Positions 15,335 to 24,769 are shown, counted from the stretch's first letter. The stretch: DNA of 38,236 nucleotides from Nitrospinota bacterium (GCA_016207065.1 JACQQK010000016.1:1-38236); one strand, 5' to 3'. Notes: generated by a model not told the origin, from the letters alone. Program-made: numbers and translations.

Positions 15335-18300
15335 GCACTCTTTCTTATAACGAAAGAGCGTGGGCAATCGATCTGATTGGCCGCATTAACAGCTATTGCA
15401 AAAACAGAACTCGCCCCATAGTTAGAGCAGGAGGCGAAAGCGCCCTTAAGGTCCAGAAAAGCGATAAAAGCCTTTACCCGGACGTGTTGCTTTACGGTGA
15501 CGAGCAGGGCGTTCGTGTGAGACAAGGCTGGGAATTGAAGCTACCAGATACTCCGATCGACGATTCAGACCTTAAGAAAAATGCCATCGAGAAGGCCAAT
15601 CGGCTTCGCGTTAACAGCTTCCTTCTTTGGAATGTCAATGAAGCGATTCTATACGCGCGCGAACGGGATGGCGAGGATTTTTCCATCATTAAAAAATGGG
15701 GGCCTCTAGGTATTCGCGCTCGATCGGGCGTAAAGTCCATGGAAAGCAAATGGACTAGTCTTCTTGAGGAAATCATCGATACGCTGAATGACTTTTTCGA
15801 GAAGGGACGCCTCAAATCTTCTGTGCCGCAAGACATTTTAGACGATGGTTTTATTGCCGGATTTATCAACGAATATTGGGGCGTGGCGGCTACGGCCATT
15901 CAGAAGGCCGGACAAAAGTCGGGAACTGTAGACGCATCTATCCTGGATTGGTGGCGCCAGAACGCAGGAGAGTACGGTAAAAAGCTTGGTGAAGGGGTCG
16001 ATTTTCAGATTTTCGCGAAAGTGGCATTGACCAACTGGCTCAACCGATTTCTCTTCTGCCACTATCTCAAGAAGTTCCACACAGCCGCTCGCAAGGTTGA
16101 GAGGATCGACCGGCAACGCTCGATTGAGGAGGCAACCGAGATTTTTAATGAGATCTCAGACAAATGCGATTTCATGCAGGTCTTCGAGCCTGAGATTGCC
16201 GCCGATAGGATCGGCAGAGAAGCATGGATTGGCCTATGTCAGCTTAATCGCTTCCTGACCGAGCTTAAGCTCGACGAGCTCCCGCAGGAAGCCTTACGCA
16301 AGGTCATGGAAAGCGCTCTAGATAGCGCGAGACGAAAAGTGGCCGGGCAATATGCCACGCCCATGGAACTCGCAAGGTTGCTGGTCAACCTTGCGATCGA
16401 GGATCGGGAAGATCATGCGATTGATCCCTGTTGCGGTACTGGAACGATCGCCCGCGCCGCCTATGAGTTGAAAACCAGTCGCGGCGGTATGAACAAAGCA
16501 CAAGCCCTTTCTACTGTGTGGGCCTCGGATAGGTTTCAATTTCCCCTCCAGCTCGGCGCCATTGCCCTGGCCGACCCCGAAGCGATGGGTGAAATTATTC
16601 GGATATTCAAACAGGATGTGTTTGCTATTCATCCGGGGCAACAGATTTCCTTCACCGACCCGAACACAGGAAAGAAGATCGCCACACAACTTCCACGCAT
16701 GGGTAGCATCGTTTCAAATCTTCCATTCGTCCGGTTTGAAGATGTGAAAACCGTAAACAAAGATGTCGCGGCAAAGTTGAAGACCGTAACAGATGGGGAA
16801 AGCATATCAGGGAAATCAGACTTCTTTGCGTATATTGTCTTGTATCTAAAAACGCTCCTAAAAGATCGAGGTCGAATAGGCATCATTGTCTCAAATGCTT
16901 GGCTCAGTACGGATTGGGGAGTAGGCCTCAGGAAGGCGATGGAAAAGCATTTCCACATTCGTATCGTAGTATCTTCCGGGGCCGGTAGATGGTTTGATCA
17001 AACCAAAGTCGTTACGAACATCGTAGTTCTTGAAAAAAAGGACGGATCAGAGCAACCCGGCGATGTAAAATTCGTTACAACTTTGAAACCTATCGCCGAA
17101 TGGGATCCACCGAAAACAAATGAAATGACAGCAACAATTATATCCGCGCCGTCGGCGGAAACTACGGATACCGTGCAAGTGAATGTTTATTCCTCGAACG
17201 AACGCGCTTTGATCGAGAAGATATGCGTGGGATGGTCTTGTTTCTTCACTGATGTCCATTGGGTAAAACAGTTTCAGTCCAAATTGATCAAGGTTTCAAG
17301 CCTATTTGATATCGGGCGCGGCGAACGGCGAGGCTGGGACGATATGTTTTATCCGGCCAAGGGACATGGGATAGAGCGCGACTATATCCGTCCCGTGTTG
17401 AAAAACACAAGAAGCGTGCAGGGCTACATTGCCGAGCCAGACGCCAAGGCTTTCTGTTGTTCCGAAGATATAAAGGCGCTAAAAACCAAAGGTCATAAAG
17501 GAGCCATAGCTTGGATCGAGCGATTTAAAAACCTGCCAAACGAAAAAGGCGAACCCTTGCCCAGCGCATTGGCGCGGGCAAATCACCAATGGTACGAAAT
17601 GAAACCAGACACGTTGGCTGATTTCGTGATGGGGCTGAATCCAGAAGATCGCCTATTTGTCGCTAAAATGAAGAATCGCGGCTTTGTGAATCAGCGGTTA
17701 ATTCGCTTCACTAAAAAAGACCATCAACTTAACATGCTACTGGTTCACGCGCTTCTGAACTCTACCTTCGGCCTGTTCATGATAGAAGCCGCTGGCTTCG
17801 GTCGAGGACTCGGGGCATTGGATATTCAACCCTCCAAACTCAAGAAGGGATTCCATATGCTCGACCCATCACAACTAAATGGGAAATCCCGCGATCGGAT
17901 CATCGAAACTTTCGAGGCTGTGAAGAAAAGGAACGTCTGGCCGCTTGCCCAAGAACTTGAGCAATTAGACCGGCTAAAGCTGGACACGGAAATTCTAACG
18001 GCTTACGGGATGGAAAAACACGTTGCTAGCATCAGAGAATCCTTGTCGGCGCTTTATCGCATTAGAAAATCAGTTAAAACCTCACATCCGCCCCTTTCAC
18101 GCCGCATGTCCAATCAACTCGAACTACGTTCCAATATTTCCTGTAAGACTCCCTTGATCGAAATCCAACCCGCAACTCGAACTCGCGCGACGGTCGAGGC
18201 GCCGCCGTCGAAGAGCTACACCAACCGCGCCCTGATTATCGCCGGGCTGGCGGACGGCGAAAGCCGGCTGGACCACCCGCTGTTCAGCGACGACACCCGC

Positions 18301-19416
18301 TACATGCGGGAGGCGATCGTCCGTTACGGCGTCCCGGTCAAGCGGGAGGCGGACGCATTGATCGTTTCCGGGAAAGGCGGCGTTTTACAGGCGCCGCAAG
18401 AAGAGATTTATGTCGGCAACGCCGGGACGGCCATGCGGTTCCTGGCCACGTTCGCGGCCCTGGCGCCGGGGACCAGCCGCCTGACGGGCGACGAGCGCAT
18501 GCGCGAACGCCCCATCGAGGACCTGCTGGCCGGTCTGCGCGCCATGGGCGTGCCCGCCGAATCGGTCTTGAACAACCAATGCCCGCCGCTGGTCGTCCAA
18601 GGCGGAAACGTCCCCGGCGGCGAAATCCGCCTGGCCGCCGACAAGAGCAGTCAATACCTGACTTCTCTCCTGCTCTCCGCCCCGTATTTTCAAAAAGATT
18701 CCGTCATCCGCGTCGCCGGGGAGCTGACCTCTAAATCCTACGTGGACATCACGCTGGACATCATGAAGACCTTCGGGGTCCGTGTGGAAAATGAGGGATA
18801 TTCCGTTTTCCGGGTATCGGCCGGGCAGAAGTACGCGCCCCGGGAGTACGCCATCGAGGGCGACGCGTCCAGCGCGTCGTATTTCTTCGCGTCCGCCGCG
18901 GTCTCCGGCGGCGAAGTGACGGTGACCCGCCTCAACCCGGACAGCGTGCAGGGCGACATGCGGTTTCTGGACGCCCTCGAGCAAATGGGGTGCCGGGTGG
19001 AAAAATCCTCCGGAAAAATCGCGGTCAAGGGAAATCCTTTGCGGGGGATTTCCATCAATATGAATACCATGCCGGACGTCGTCCAGACCCTGGCGGTCGT
19101 GGCGTTGTTCGCGGACGGCCCGACCGCCGTCGCGGGGATCGGCAATTTGCGGATCAAGGAGACCGACCGGATCGCCGCCCTGGAGCGCGAATTGACGCGG
19201 CTGGGCGCGCGGGTCGAATCCGGGCCCGATTACCTGACGGTCCATCCCGCCGCCCGTTACAACCCGGCGGAGATCGAAACGTACAACGACCACCGCATGG
19301 CCATGAGTTTCGCGGTCGCCGGGTTGAAGATTCCCGGCGTCAAAATCAAAAACCCCGAGTGCGTGAGCAAGTCGTTTCCCGACTTTTTCGAACGGTTTAA
19401 AAAATTACATGGATGA
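15331..19416 (+). CDS. Restriction-methylase protein fused in frame to EPSP synthase
   Basis: One uninterrupted frame of 1361 codons. Residues 1-about 130 form a PD-(D/E)XK nuclease-like domain: E36 in GGESA, P50-D51 in LYPDVLLYG, and E68-L-K70 in GWELKLP. Residues about 340-580 form an N6-adenine methylase: [12 protein letters not shown], the SAM site [10 protein letters not shown] from D365, and catalytic SNLPF at 462-466, where L replaces the first P of the usual NPP[YF]. Residues about 620-920 resemble a target-recognition/C-terminal region of type IIG enzymes ([25 protein letters not shown]). From about residue 942 the frame becomes AroA. The methylase part is AT-rich like the preceding gene; the AroA part returns to local GC-rich composition. 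The ATG at 15331 forms an ATGA overlap with the upstream methyltransferase. Whether a single fused protein is made or aroA restarts internally is unknown. Confidence 0.85.
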   Translation: MSTLSYNERAWAIDLIGRINSYCKNRTRPIVRAGGESALKVQKSDKSLYPDVLLYGDEQGVRVRQGWELKLPDTPIDDSDLKKNAIEKANRLRVNSFLLWNVNEAILYARERDGEDFSIIKKWGPLGIRARSGVKSMESKWTSLLEEIIDTLNDFFEKGRLKSSVPQDILDDGFIAGFINEYWGVAATAIQKAGQKSGTVDASILDWWRQNAGEYGKKLGEGVDFQIFAKVALTNWLNRFLFCHYLKKFHTAARKVERIDRQRSIEEATEIFNEISDKCDFMQVFEPEIAADRIGREAWIGLCQLNRFLTELKLDELPQEALRKVMESALDSARRKVAGQYATPMELARLLVNLAIEDREDHAIDPCCGTGTIARAAYELKTSRGGMNKAQALSTVWASDRFQFPLQLGAIALADPEAMGEIIRIFKQDVFAIHPGQQISFTDPNTGKKIATQLPRMGSIVSNLPFVRFEDVKTVNKDVAAKLKTVTDGESISGKSDFFAYIVLYLKTLLKDRGRIGIIVSNAWLSTDWGVGLRKAMEKHFHIRIVVSSGAGRWFDQTKVVTNIVVLEKKDGSEQPGDVKFVTTLKPIAEWDPPKTNEMTATIISAPSAETTDTVQVNVYSSNERALIEKICVGWSCFFTDVHWVKQFQSKLIKVSSLFDIGRGERRGWDDMFYPAKGHGIERDYIRPVLKNTRSVQGYIAEPDAKAFCCSEDIKALKTKGHKGAIAWIERFKNLPNEKGEPLPSALARANHQWYEMKPDTLADFVMGLNPEDRLFVAKMKNRGFVNQRLIRFTKKDHQLNMLLVHALLNSTFGLFMIEAAGFGRGLGALDIQPSKLKKGFHMLDPSQLNGKSRDRIIETFEAVKKRNVWPLAQELEQLDRLKLDTEILTAYGMEKHVASIRESLSALYRIRKSVKTSHPPLSRRMSNQLELRSNISCKTPLIEIQPATRTRATVEAPPSKSYTNRALIIAGLADGESRLDHPLFSDDTRYMREAIVRYGVPVKREADALIVSGKGGVLQAPQEEIYVGNAGTAMRFLATFAALAPGTSRLTGDERMRERPIEDLLAGLRAMGVPAESVLNNQCPPLVVQGGNVPGGEIRLAADKSSQYLTSLLLSAPYFQKDSVIRVAGELTSKSYVDITLDIMKTFGVRVENEGYSVFRVSAGQKYAPREYAIEGDASSASYFFASAAVSGGEVTVTRLNPDSVQGDMRFLDALEQMGCRVEKSSGKIAVKGNPLRGISINMNTMPDVVQTLAVVALFADGPTAVAGIGNLRIKETDRIAALERELTRLGARVESGPDYLTVHPAARYNPAEIETYNDHRMAMSFAVAGLKIPGVKIKNPECVSKSFPDFFERFKKLHG
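18154..19416 (+). CDS. aroA: 3-phosphoshikimate 1-carboxyvinyltransferase (EPSP synthase) portion
   Basis: The shikimate-pathway enzyme that joins PEP to shikimate-3-phosphate. All signature sites are present: [71 protein letters not shown] and [14 protein letters not shown]. The domain begins at the TTG at 18154 (LIEIQPAT), exactly where a normal AroA would start with M-x-IxIxPA, giving 420 residues. The upstream in-frame ATG at 18106 ([10 protein letters not shown]) is an alternative; neither has an evident ribosome site. The frame upstream is open into the methylase, so this may instead be a C-terminal domain. The next gene starts 8 bp inside its end. An essential function is probably preserved. 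Confidence 0.75.
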   Translation: MIEIQPATRTRATVEAPPSKSYTNRALIIAGLADGESRLDHPLFSDDTRYMREAIVRYGVPVKREADALIVSGKGGVLQAPQEEIYVGNAGTAMRFLATFAALAPGTSRLTGDERMRERPIEDLLAGLRAMGVPAESVLNNQCPPLVVQGGNVPGGEIRLAADKSSQYLTSLLLSAPYFQKDSVIRVAGELTSKSYVDITLDIMKTFGVRVENEGYSVFRVSAGQKYAPREYAIEGDASSASYFFASAAVSGGEVTVTRLNPDSVQGDMRFLDALEQMGCRVEKSSGKIAVKGNPLRGISINMNTMPDVVQTLAVVALFADGPTAVAGIGNLRIKETDRIAALERELTRLGARVESGPDYLTVHPAARYNPAEIETYNDHRMAMSFAVAGLKIPGVKIKNPECVSKSFPDFFERFKKLHG

Positions 19417-21688
19417 ACATCGCTTTACCAACCTCCTGGTCCACGAAAAAAGCCCCTATCTCCTCCAACATGCCCACAACCCCGTCGACTGGCGCCCCTG
19501 GGGCGAGGAAGCGTTTAAAATCGCCAGGGAACTGAACAAGCCTTTGCTGGTGAGCATCGGCTATGCGACGTGCCACTGGTGCCACGTCATGGAACGGGAA
19601 TCGTTCGAGGACCCGCAACTGGCGGAACTGCTCAACGCCGGATTTGTCTGTATCAAGGTGGACCGCGAGGAACGCCCCGACGTGGACAGCGTCTACATGC
19701 AGGCGTTGCAATCCATGGGCCAGCAGGGCGGCTGGCCGCTGAACGTTTTCGTGACCCCGGAAGGCCTGCCGTTTTACGGCGGCACTTATTTCCCTCCCCA
19801 GCCCCGGTTCCACCTGCCGTCCTTCGCCAACGTGCTGGAGTTCCTGAGCGGATTATGGAAAAACGACCCCGGCAAGATCCAGCGTCAAAGCCAGGCCATC
19901 GTCGCCCACCTCAAGCAATCGGCGGTCAGAACGGAAACCGGGGCGTTGGACACCTTGGATTTCGAGGGCGAGGACCGCGCCGTAAAGCTCTACGAAAGCC
20001 ATTACGACACCTTGAACCACGGTTTCCGCTTTCAGCCCCAGAACAAGTTTCCGCCGTCCATGGGGTTGGGCCTGCTCCTGCGCCATTACCGGCGGACGGG
20101 TCACAAACCCAGCCTGGACATGGCCGTCAACACGCTCCGGGCCATGAAAAACGGCGGCATCTACGACCAGATCGGCGGCGGCCTGTCGCGCTACAGCACG
20201 GACTACCGCTGGCTCGTCCCGCATTTCGAAAAAATGCTTTACGACAACGCCCTGTTCGTGACCGCGCTCGTCGAAGCGTGCCAGGCCGGGGGCGCCCCGG
20301 AGTTCGCGGACTTCGCCAACGACGTCCTGGCGTACATCGACCGCGACATGACCTCCCCCGACGGGGCGTTTTACAGCGCCGAGGACGCCGACAGCGAAGG
20401 GGTGGAGGGGAAATTCTACGTCTGGACGCAGGAGGAAATCGAAAAGGTTCTGGGCCGCCAGACGGCCAGCGTGACGCTGGACCCAAACGGCTCGATTCGG
20501 ATGGCGAACGAAGATCGTCGAGGGCAATCCGAGCCCGGCCATCCCGCTCCGGGGCGTTCCCCGGCCAGCGTGACGCTGGACCCAAATGGCTCGATTCGGA
20601 TGGCGAACGAAGATCGTCGAGGGCAATCCGAGCCCGGCCATCCCGCTCCGGGGCGTTCCCCGGCCAGCGTGGCGGGTCCCTACTACAACGTCACGCCGCG
20701 CGGGAACTTCGAGCATAAGAACATCCTACACGTCACCCGCGCGCCCGCGGAACTGGCGAAGGAACTCGGCCTGCCGGAGGCGGCGGTCGTCGAGGAACTC
20801 GGCAAGGCCCGTTCCCTCCTCCTGGAAGAGCGGAGCAAACGCATACGGCCGTTGCTGGACGACAAGGTCCTCGTCTCCTGGAACGGACTGATGATCTCCG
20901 CGATGGCCCGGGCCGGGCGCGTCCTCGACGACCCGGAGCGGATACGCCGCGCGGAGCGGGCGGCGGACTTCATCCTGACCCGCATGCGCGCCCCGGACGG
21001 CGGTCTGTTCCGCCGGTTCCGGCAGGGCGACGCCCGCCATAACGGCTATCTTTTCGACTACACGTCCCTGGCGGTAGCCTGCCTGGAACTCTATGAAGCG
21101 ACTTACAAGCCCACATACGTCAAGCTCGCCGCCGAACTGATGCGGTTGACGGACGAGAAATTCGCGTCCGGCGACGGCGCGTACCATGAGACCCCGGCGG
21201 ACGGGGAAAACCTGATTGTTCGGCAGATTTCCGGATACGACGGCGTCGAGCCCTCCGGCAACAGCAACGCCGCGTTGGCCCTCCTCAAGCTGTCCGCGTA
21301 CCTGGGCGACCCGGCCTACGAACGCAAAGCGGAAAAAATCTTCCTCGTCTTCCACGAGGACCTGATGGATTACGGGCTCAACTCCTCCTTCATGATGCAG
21401 GCCCTGCACCTCTACCTCGGCGGGCTGAAGGAAGTGGCCGCGGTGGGACGGCGCGACGACCCGTCCACCCAGGCCATGCTGAAGACCGTCCGCCAGGGAT
21501 TCTTCCCCAACGCCGTCTTCGCCTTCGCCTACGAGGACGAGGCGGAGACCGCCGCCCGCGACGTCCCCCTGCTCGCCAACCGCAAAACCATCGACGGCAA
21601 GGCTGCGGCCTACGTATGCCGGCGCGGCGCCTGCCTGCCGCCCACGACCTCCCCGGACGAACTGGTCAGCCTGCTGGGCTACGAATAA
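19409..21688 (+). CDS. Thioredoxin-domain protein, SPATA20/YyaL (DUF255) type, with in-frame tandem repeat insertion
   Basis: A 759-residue member of the DUF255 family: an N-terminal thioredoxin-like domain followed by an (alpha/alpha)6-barrel glycosidase-like domain. The redox site is C55-H-W-C58-H in [17 protein letters not shown], then [14 protein letters not shown] and [11 protein letters not shown]. The barrel has PKFPPS-like [15 protein letters not shown] and [21 protein letters not shown]. Normally a conserved stretch of the type EEIxxVLG...YYxVTxxGNFExKNIL is continuous; here about 66 residues (352-418), two copies of a 33-residue unit beginning [20 protein letters not shown], are inserted in the middle of it. 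The enzyme activity of the family is not established. Removing the insertion gives the usual family length of about 690. The start overlaps aroA by 8 bp. Confidence 0.93.
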   Translation: MDEHRFTNLLVHEKSPYLLQHAHNPVDWRPWGEEAFKIARELNKPLLVSIGYATCHWCHVMERESFEDPQLAELLNAGFVCIKVDREERPDVDSVYMQALQSMGQQGGWPLNVFVTPEGLPFYGGTYFPPQPRFHLPSFANVLEFLSGLWKNDPGKIQRQSQAIVAHLKQSAVRTETGALDTLDFEGEDRAVKLYESHYDTLNHGFRFQPQNKFPPSMGLGLLLRHYRRTGHKPSLDMAVNTLRAMKNGGIYDQIGGGLSRYSTDYRWLVPHFEKMLYDNALFVTALVEACQAGGAPEFADFANDVLAYIDRDMTSPDGAFYSAEDADSEGVEGKFYVWTQEEIEKVLGRQTASVTLDPNGSIRMANEDRRGQSEPGHPAPGRSPASVTLDPNGSIRMANEDRRGQSEPGHPAPGRSPASVAGPYYNVTPRGNFEHKNILHVTRAPAELAKELGLPEAAVVEELGKARSLLLEERSKRIRPLLDDKVLVSWNGLMISAMARAGRVLDDPERIRRAERAADFILTRMRAPDGGLFRRFRQGDARHNGYLFDYTSLAVACLELYEATYKPTYVKLAAELMRLTDEKFASGDGAYHETPADGENLIVRQISGYDGVEPSGNSNAALALLKLSAYLGDPAYERKAEKIFLVFHEDLMDYGLNSSFMMQALHLYLGGLKEVAAVGRRDDPSTQAMLKTVRQGFFPNAVFAFAYEDEAETAARDVPLLANRKTIDGKAAAYVCRRGACLPPTTSPDELVSLLGYE
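20464..20670 (+). repeat. Element A tandem pair within the yyaL-type gene
   Basis: Two direct copies of a 99-bp unit (starts at 20464 and 20563), with a third partial terminus, GGCCAGCGT, at 20662. The copies differ at only one base seen by eye (AAC/AAT, silent). Each starts with the palindrome CCAGCGTGACGCTGG, and the shared terminal motif between copies suggests tandem duplication by recombination between terminal palindromes. The period is a multiple of three and has no stop in the frame used. Confidence 0.95.
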
Positions 21689-21772
21689 TCCGCCGTTTGA
21701 TTTCCCCAACCGCTCCGGGTTGTGGTACTATTTTTATTCTATTTTCAACCGCGGATGCGGGCAATCAACGCT

Positions 21773-22765
21773 ATGCGTAAAGAACTCATCGACTCCATCA
21801 TCGAAACGGCCATGGGCGGGGAAGGCATCGACCGCGAGCAGGCCCTGCTGGTCGGGACCCTGGACCGCGAGGAACTCCTGTACCTGTTCCAGGGCACGGA
21901 CCGGATCCGCGACAAGTTCAAGGGCCCGGACGTCAAGATTTGCTCCATCGTCAACGCCAAATCGGGGAAATGTCCCGAGGATTGCGGGTTCTGCGCGCAA
22001 TCGTCCAGGTTCAAGACCGATTCGCCGGAATACGGGCTCCTGGACGTCGATAAAATCGTGGCCGCGGCGAAAGAGGCGGAGGCTTTCGGCTCCAACGAGT
22101 TTTCCATCGTCACGTCGGGCACGGCGGTGGACGACCGGAAGGAACTGGACGTTCTCAAGGAGGCCATCCGGCGGATCAAGGCGGAAACCAGCCTGGAGGT
22201 TTGCTGTTCCCTGGGCCTGATGAGCCTGGAAAACCTGAAAGAGTTGAAAGCCGCTGGACTGGACCGCTTCCACCACAACCTGGAAACCGCCGCCAGCCAT
22301 TTCGACAAAATCGTGACCACCCACTCCTACCGCGACGAAATGCAGGCGGTCAGGAACGCCGGCGAGGCGGGACTCAAGGTCTGCGTCGGCGGCATCTTCG
22401 GGATGGGCGAAACCTACGCGCAGAGGGTGGAACTGGCCTTCGACATCCGCGACATGAAAACCGATTCGTTCCCCATCAACTTCCTGAAACCGCTCCCCGG
22501 CACGGCCTTGGAACATCTGGACTACCTCGATTACCACGAGGCCCTGCGGACGATCTCGCTTCTCCGCCTCGTCCTGCCCGCCATCGACCTGTTCGTATGC
22601 GGGGGACGGGAGGAAATCCTGGGCCAGGGCCAGGACCTGCTCTTCGCGGCGGGCGCCAACGGCATCCTCGGCGGCAATTACCTGACCACCAAAGGCCAGG
22701 ACCCCAAAAAAGACATCGAAATGATTGAAAACCTCGGCCTCCGGCCCGTCTTCCAATCCGCCTGA
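21773..22765 (+). CDS. bioB: Biotin synthase
   Basis: Radical SAM enzyme that inserts sulfur into dethiobiotin. The [4Fe-4S]-SAM motif is C67-PED-C71-GF-C74, followed by AQSSRFKTDSPEYGLL. Residues for the second [2Fe-2S] cluster and substrate are in VCCSLGLMS, HHNLETAASHF, GGIFGMGET and the C-terminal FLKPLPGTALE, FVCGGREEILG and GANGILGGNYLTT. Start ATG 21773 gives 330 residues, typical length; in-frame starts at 21722 and 21755 would add unconserved residues. An AT-rich stretch just upstream (21727-21752) could contain the promoter. It is followed by an element A copy that begins directly at its stop codon. No other bio genes are visible. Confidence 0.95.
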   Translation: MRKELIDSIIETAMGGEGIDREQALLVGTLDREELLYLFQGTDRIRDKFKGPDVKICSIVNAKSGKCPEDCGFCAQSSRFKTDSPEYGLLDVDKIVAAAKEAEAFGSNEFSIVTSGTAVDDRKELDVLKEAIRRIKAETSLEVCCSLGLMSLENLKELKAAGLDRFHHNLETAASHFDKIVTTHSYRDEMQAVRNAGEAGLKVCVGGIFGMGETYAQRVELAFDIRDMKTDSFPINFLKPLPGTALEHLDYLDYHEALRTISLLRLVLPAIDLFVCGGREEILGQGQDLLFAAGANGILGGNYLTTKGQDPKKDIEMIENLGLRPVFQSA

Positions 22766-22888
22766 CCAGCGTGCCGCTGGCCGGGCTACGCCCGGAGGCA
22801 ACGCGGCGATGACGCTGGCGCGATCGCCGAAACGCCATTCCCGCCCCGGCGTAAGCGCGGAGCGGCGTTGGGTCCAGCGGCACGTTGG
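22766..22888 (-). repeat. Element A, full-length copy abutting bioB
   Basis: A 123-bp unit. On the minus strand it begins CCAACGTGCCGCTGGACCCA and ends CTCCGGGCGTAGCCCGG followed by CCAGCGGCACGCTGG, so both terminal palindromes are present. This copy defines the element boundaries best. It starts on the base after the bioB stop codon. Confidence 0.85.
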
Positions 22889-22903
22889 AAAAAACATTAA
22901 AGA

Positions 22904-23021
22904 GCATCTCTAAAAATCGCCTTTTTCTTGAGTCCAACCGGCGCTGAAAAAGTGTAGTTGCCCAATTTATTGGGCTCTTGGAGCGCCTGATGAATCAGGC
23001 AACTACAATTTTTAGAGATGC
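22904..23021. mobile_element. MITE-like nested inverted-repeat element
   Basis: A 118-bp element with 14-bp perfect terminal inverted repeats (GCATCTCTAAAAAT at 22904-22917, its inverse at 23008-23021). Inside are CTTTTTC/GAAAAAG (22921-22927 with 22946-22952) and GTAGTTGCC/GGCAACTAC (22954-22962 with 22998-23006). The latter encloses two small hairpins, CCCAA-TTTA-TTGGG and CCTGAT-GA-ATCAGG. It has no coding capacity. The terminal repeats suggest a non-autonomous element moved by a transposase elsewhere; a folded RNA is the alternative. Confidence 0.7.
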
Positions 23022-23028
23022 CCTTATG

Positions 23029-23108
23029 GTCATTGCGAGCGGAGCGAAGCAATCCAGAGGTCTGGATCGCCACGCCGTCTACGACGGCTCGCGATGACGA
23101 ACGGAAGA
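23029..23108. repeat. GTCATTGCGAGC-type dispersed palindromic repeat
   Basis: An 80-bp imperfect hairpin with GTCATTGCGAGC at the left end and its near inverse GCTCGCGATGAC at the right end, with GAAGCAATCCAG...CTGGATCGCCAC between. Very similar repeats are common in many environmental bacterial genomes. It lies downstream of both bioB and the convergent GIDE-like gene. Confidence 0.75.
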
Positions 23109-23143
23109 TCGCCAGGCAAAATGAGAGTTATGCAACGCTCTCC

Positions 23144-24118
23144 TTAAAAAGCGCCGCGCAGGAACCACGCGATATACGCCATGCCGGCAATGGCCAGCGC
23201 CGGGCCGCCAAATATTTTCAAGGACGAACTCCATCCCAGACTCGCGACCACCTGCTCTTCCTTCATATTGCTGACGATGAACGTCCGCGCGTCCTGCTTT
23301 CTGAAAATCATTTTGGTTTTGGGCAGGGGTTTCTCGACCCGTCCGTCGCGCGGCTGTAATTGTTCCCCGACCGTTTTGGCCGCCCGCTCCAATTCCTCCG
23401 GGTCCAACACGCCGTCCCGGTTGGCGTCGAACTTTTTGCGTAACGCGGGATCGGTTTCCGCCATTTTTCTCGCGGCCAGAAAATTTTTAAACGACAGTTT
23501 TCTTCTCTTCTCGACCTTGATCCCCGAATCGGCGTTGCCGAGGATGTAGAGGGTTTCGCCCCTGTAGAAACACCGCTCCAGAAAGCGGTACTCCTCCGAC
23601 CTCCACCAGGAGGACCCGGAGAGCTTGAAAGACCTCAGCTTATTCGCGTTGAGGGTGAGGACCAGCAACAGCCCCTGGGGCATGGAGGACAGATCGCGCG
23701 AGTTTACGCGGTACTCCGCGGGGTCCCCCTGCCGCTTGATTTCCGCCCCCTCGGCGTAGACCAGGGCGTCGGCCCCGCTTCCGTCGTCCACGCGAAAACC
23801 TTTATCGGAATAGATCCAGTCGATCGTTTTCCAGTAGGAGGAGTTCTTCGTCCGGACCAATTTCTGAATTTCGAGGGAATAGAAAACGCAGGGAAAACCG
23901 CTGACCGGGGCCGGGACCAATTGATCGGGCTCGCAGACGATGGCCCCCTTGATTTCCACGAGCGACCCGACGGCCCCCGTGGCTATCCTCGACGTGGGGA
24001 TGTCCTGGATGGTCCTTTTGACCTTGAGTTCCCTGAAACCCTTGAAGAACCAGTAGACGCCCATCCCGGCGCCCATCAGCGCCCAGACGGCAAGGTCGCC
24101 TTCGCGGTTGGAGGTCAT
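23144..24118 (-). CDS. GIDE/MULAN-like membrane protein with an EF-hand
   Basis: A 324-residue protein with two likely membrane segments, one near the N-terminus (AVWALMGAGMGVYWFFKG) and one at the extreme C-terminus (FGGPALAIAGMAYIAWFL). Between them is a GIDE-type domain: the IQDIPTSRIATGAVGSLVEI segment, then KGAIVCEPDQLVPAPVSGFP and CVFYSLEIQ, known from bacterial relatives of the mitochondrial E3 ligase MUL1, though without a RING finger. Residues near 230-245 contain a canonical calcium-binding loop, DANRDGVLDPEE. It stands 32 bp downstream of lemA on the same strand; LemA-GIDE neighbours are known from other genomes. Function is likely in the envelope. Confidence 0.82.
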   Translation of the reverse strand: MTSNREGDLAVWALMGAGMGVYWFFKGFRELKVKRTIQDIPTSRIATGAVGSLVEIKGAIVCEPDQLVPAPVSGFPCVFYSLEIQKLVRTKNSSYWKTIDWIYSDKGFRVDDGSGADALVYAEGAEIKRQGDPAEYRVNSRDLSSMPQGLLLVLTLNANKLRSFKLSGSSWWRSEEYRFLERCFYRGETLYILGNADSGIKVEKRRKLSFKNFLAARKMAETDPALRKKFDANRDGVLDPEELERAAKTVGEQLQPRDGRVEKPLPKTKMIFRKQDARTFIVSNMKEEQVVASLGWSSSLKIFGGPALAIAGMAYIAWFLRGAF

Positions 24119-24150
24119 GGGAGCGCCTTTTCAACGCCGCTTTTCGCGGC

Positions 24151-24735
24151 TCATTCGAACCGGGGGAGGCGGATTTTAATGTCCACGTCCCGGCGGTCCT
24201 CCGCGGCGACGGAGAACATCGTCTCCAGCTTCAGGCCCATGAAGTTCGCCACGATCGCGTCGGGCAGTTGCTGGATGCGGATATTGTAGTTGTTGACGCT
24301 GTCGTTATAGAACTCGCGCCGGTCGGCGAGGCTCTCCTCCAGATGCGAAATGCGCGCCTGCAACTGCATGAAGTTTTCGTTGGCCTTCAATTGCGGATAA
24401 TTCTCGGCCAGCGCGAAGATGCTCTTGATCGCCCCGCTGACCTCGGCGCTGGCCTCGGCTTTTTTCGCGACGGTGTCGGCGGAGAAATACCGCTCCCGCG
24501 CTTTCATGGCCCGTTCCAGTATCCCCTTCTCGAACTCGGCGTAGCTTTCGCAAACGGAGACGAGCTTGGGAAGCTCGTCGTGCCTTTGCTTCAAGATCAC
24601 GTCGATGTTGGCCCAGGCTTTTTTGATGTTCTCCTTCAACGCGATCAGGCCGTTATAGATCGTGAGCAGATATCCGATGACGGCGGCCGATCCAAACAAC
24701 AAAACCCCCAAAACTGCCAGCGTCGTTACGCTCAC
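24151..24735 (-). CDS. lemA: LemA family protein
   Basis: A LemA-family membrane protein: a short N-terminal membrane segment (VTTLAVLGVLLFGSAAVIGY), then the alpha-helical bundle typical of the family, with YNGLIALKENIKKAWANIDVIL and KQRHDELPKLVSVCESYAEFEK. Later come ENYPQLKANENFMQLQARIS and DRREFYNDSVNNYNIRIQQ. I place the start at GTG 24735, which has GGGGG about 7 bp upstream and begins right before the membrane helix, giving 194 residues. The longer version, from 24801, would overlap the kinase gene. LemA proteins are linked to envelope organisation and often pair with GIDE or TPM-domain proteins; the direct role is unclear. Confidence 0.92.
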   Translation of the reverse strand: MSVTTLAVLGVLLFGSAAVIGYLLTIYNGLIALKENIKKAWANIDVILKQRHDELPKLVSVCESYAEFEKGILERAMKARERYFSADTVAKKAEASAEVSGAIKSIFALAENYPQLKANENFMQLQARISHLEESLADRREFYNDSVNNYNIRIQQLPDAIVANFMGLKLETMFSVAAEDRRDVDIKIRLPRFE

Positions 24736-24769
24736 GCGCTTCCCCCTTTTCCCCGCTCTCGCGGTCCGG

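Noticed and set aside
20464-20661. Tandem repeats considered as a CRISPR array
   Set aside because: Only two direct units with no spacers between them, inside a coding frame, and no cas genes nearby.
21714-21755. A BirA-type operator before bioB
   Set aside because: The GGTTG...CAACC bases have the wrong spacing and poor match to the TTGTAAACC/GGTTTACAA pattern.
22904-23021. The nested hairpins considered as a riboswitch for bioB
   Set aside because: They lie downstream of bioB, have transposon-like terminal inverted repeats, and match no riboswitch I know.
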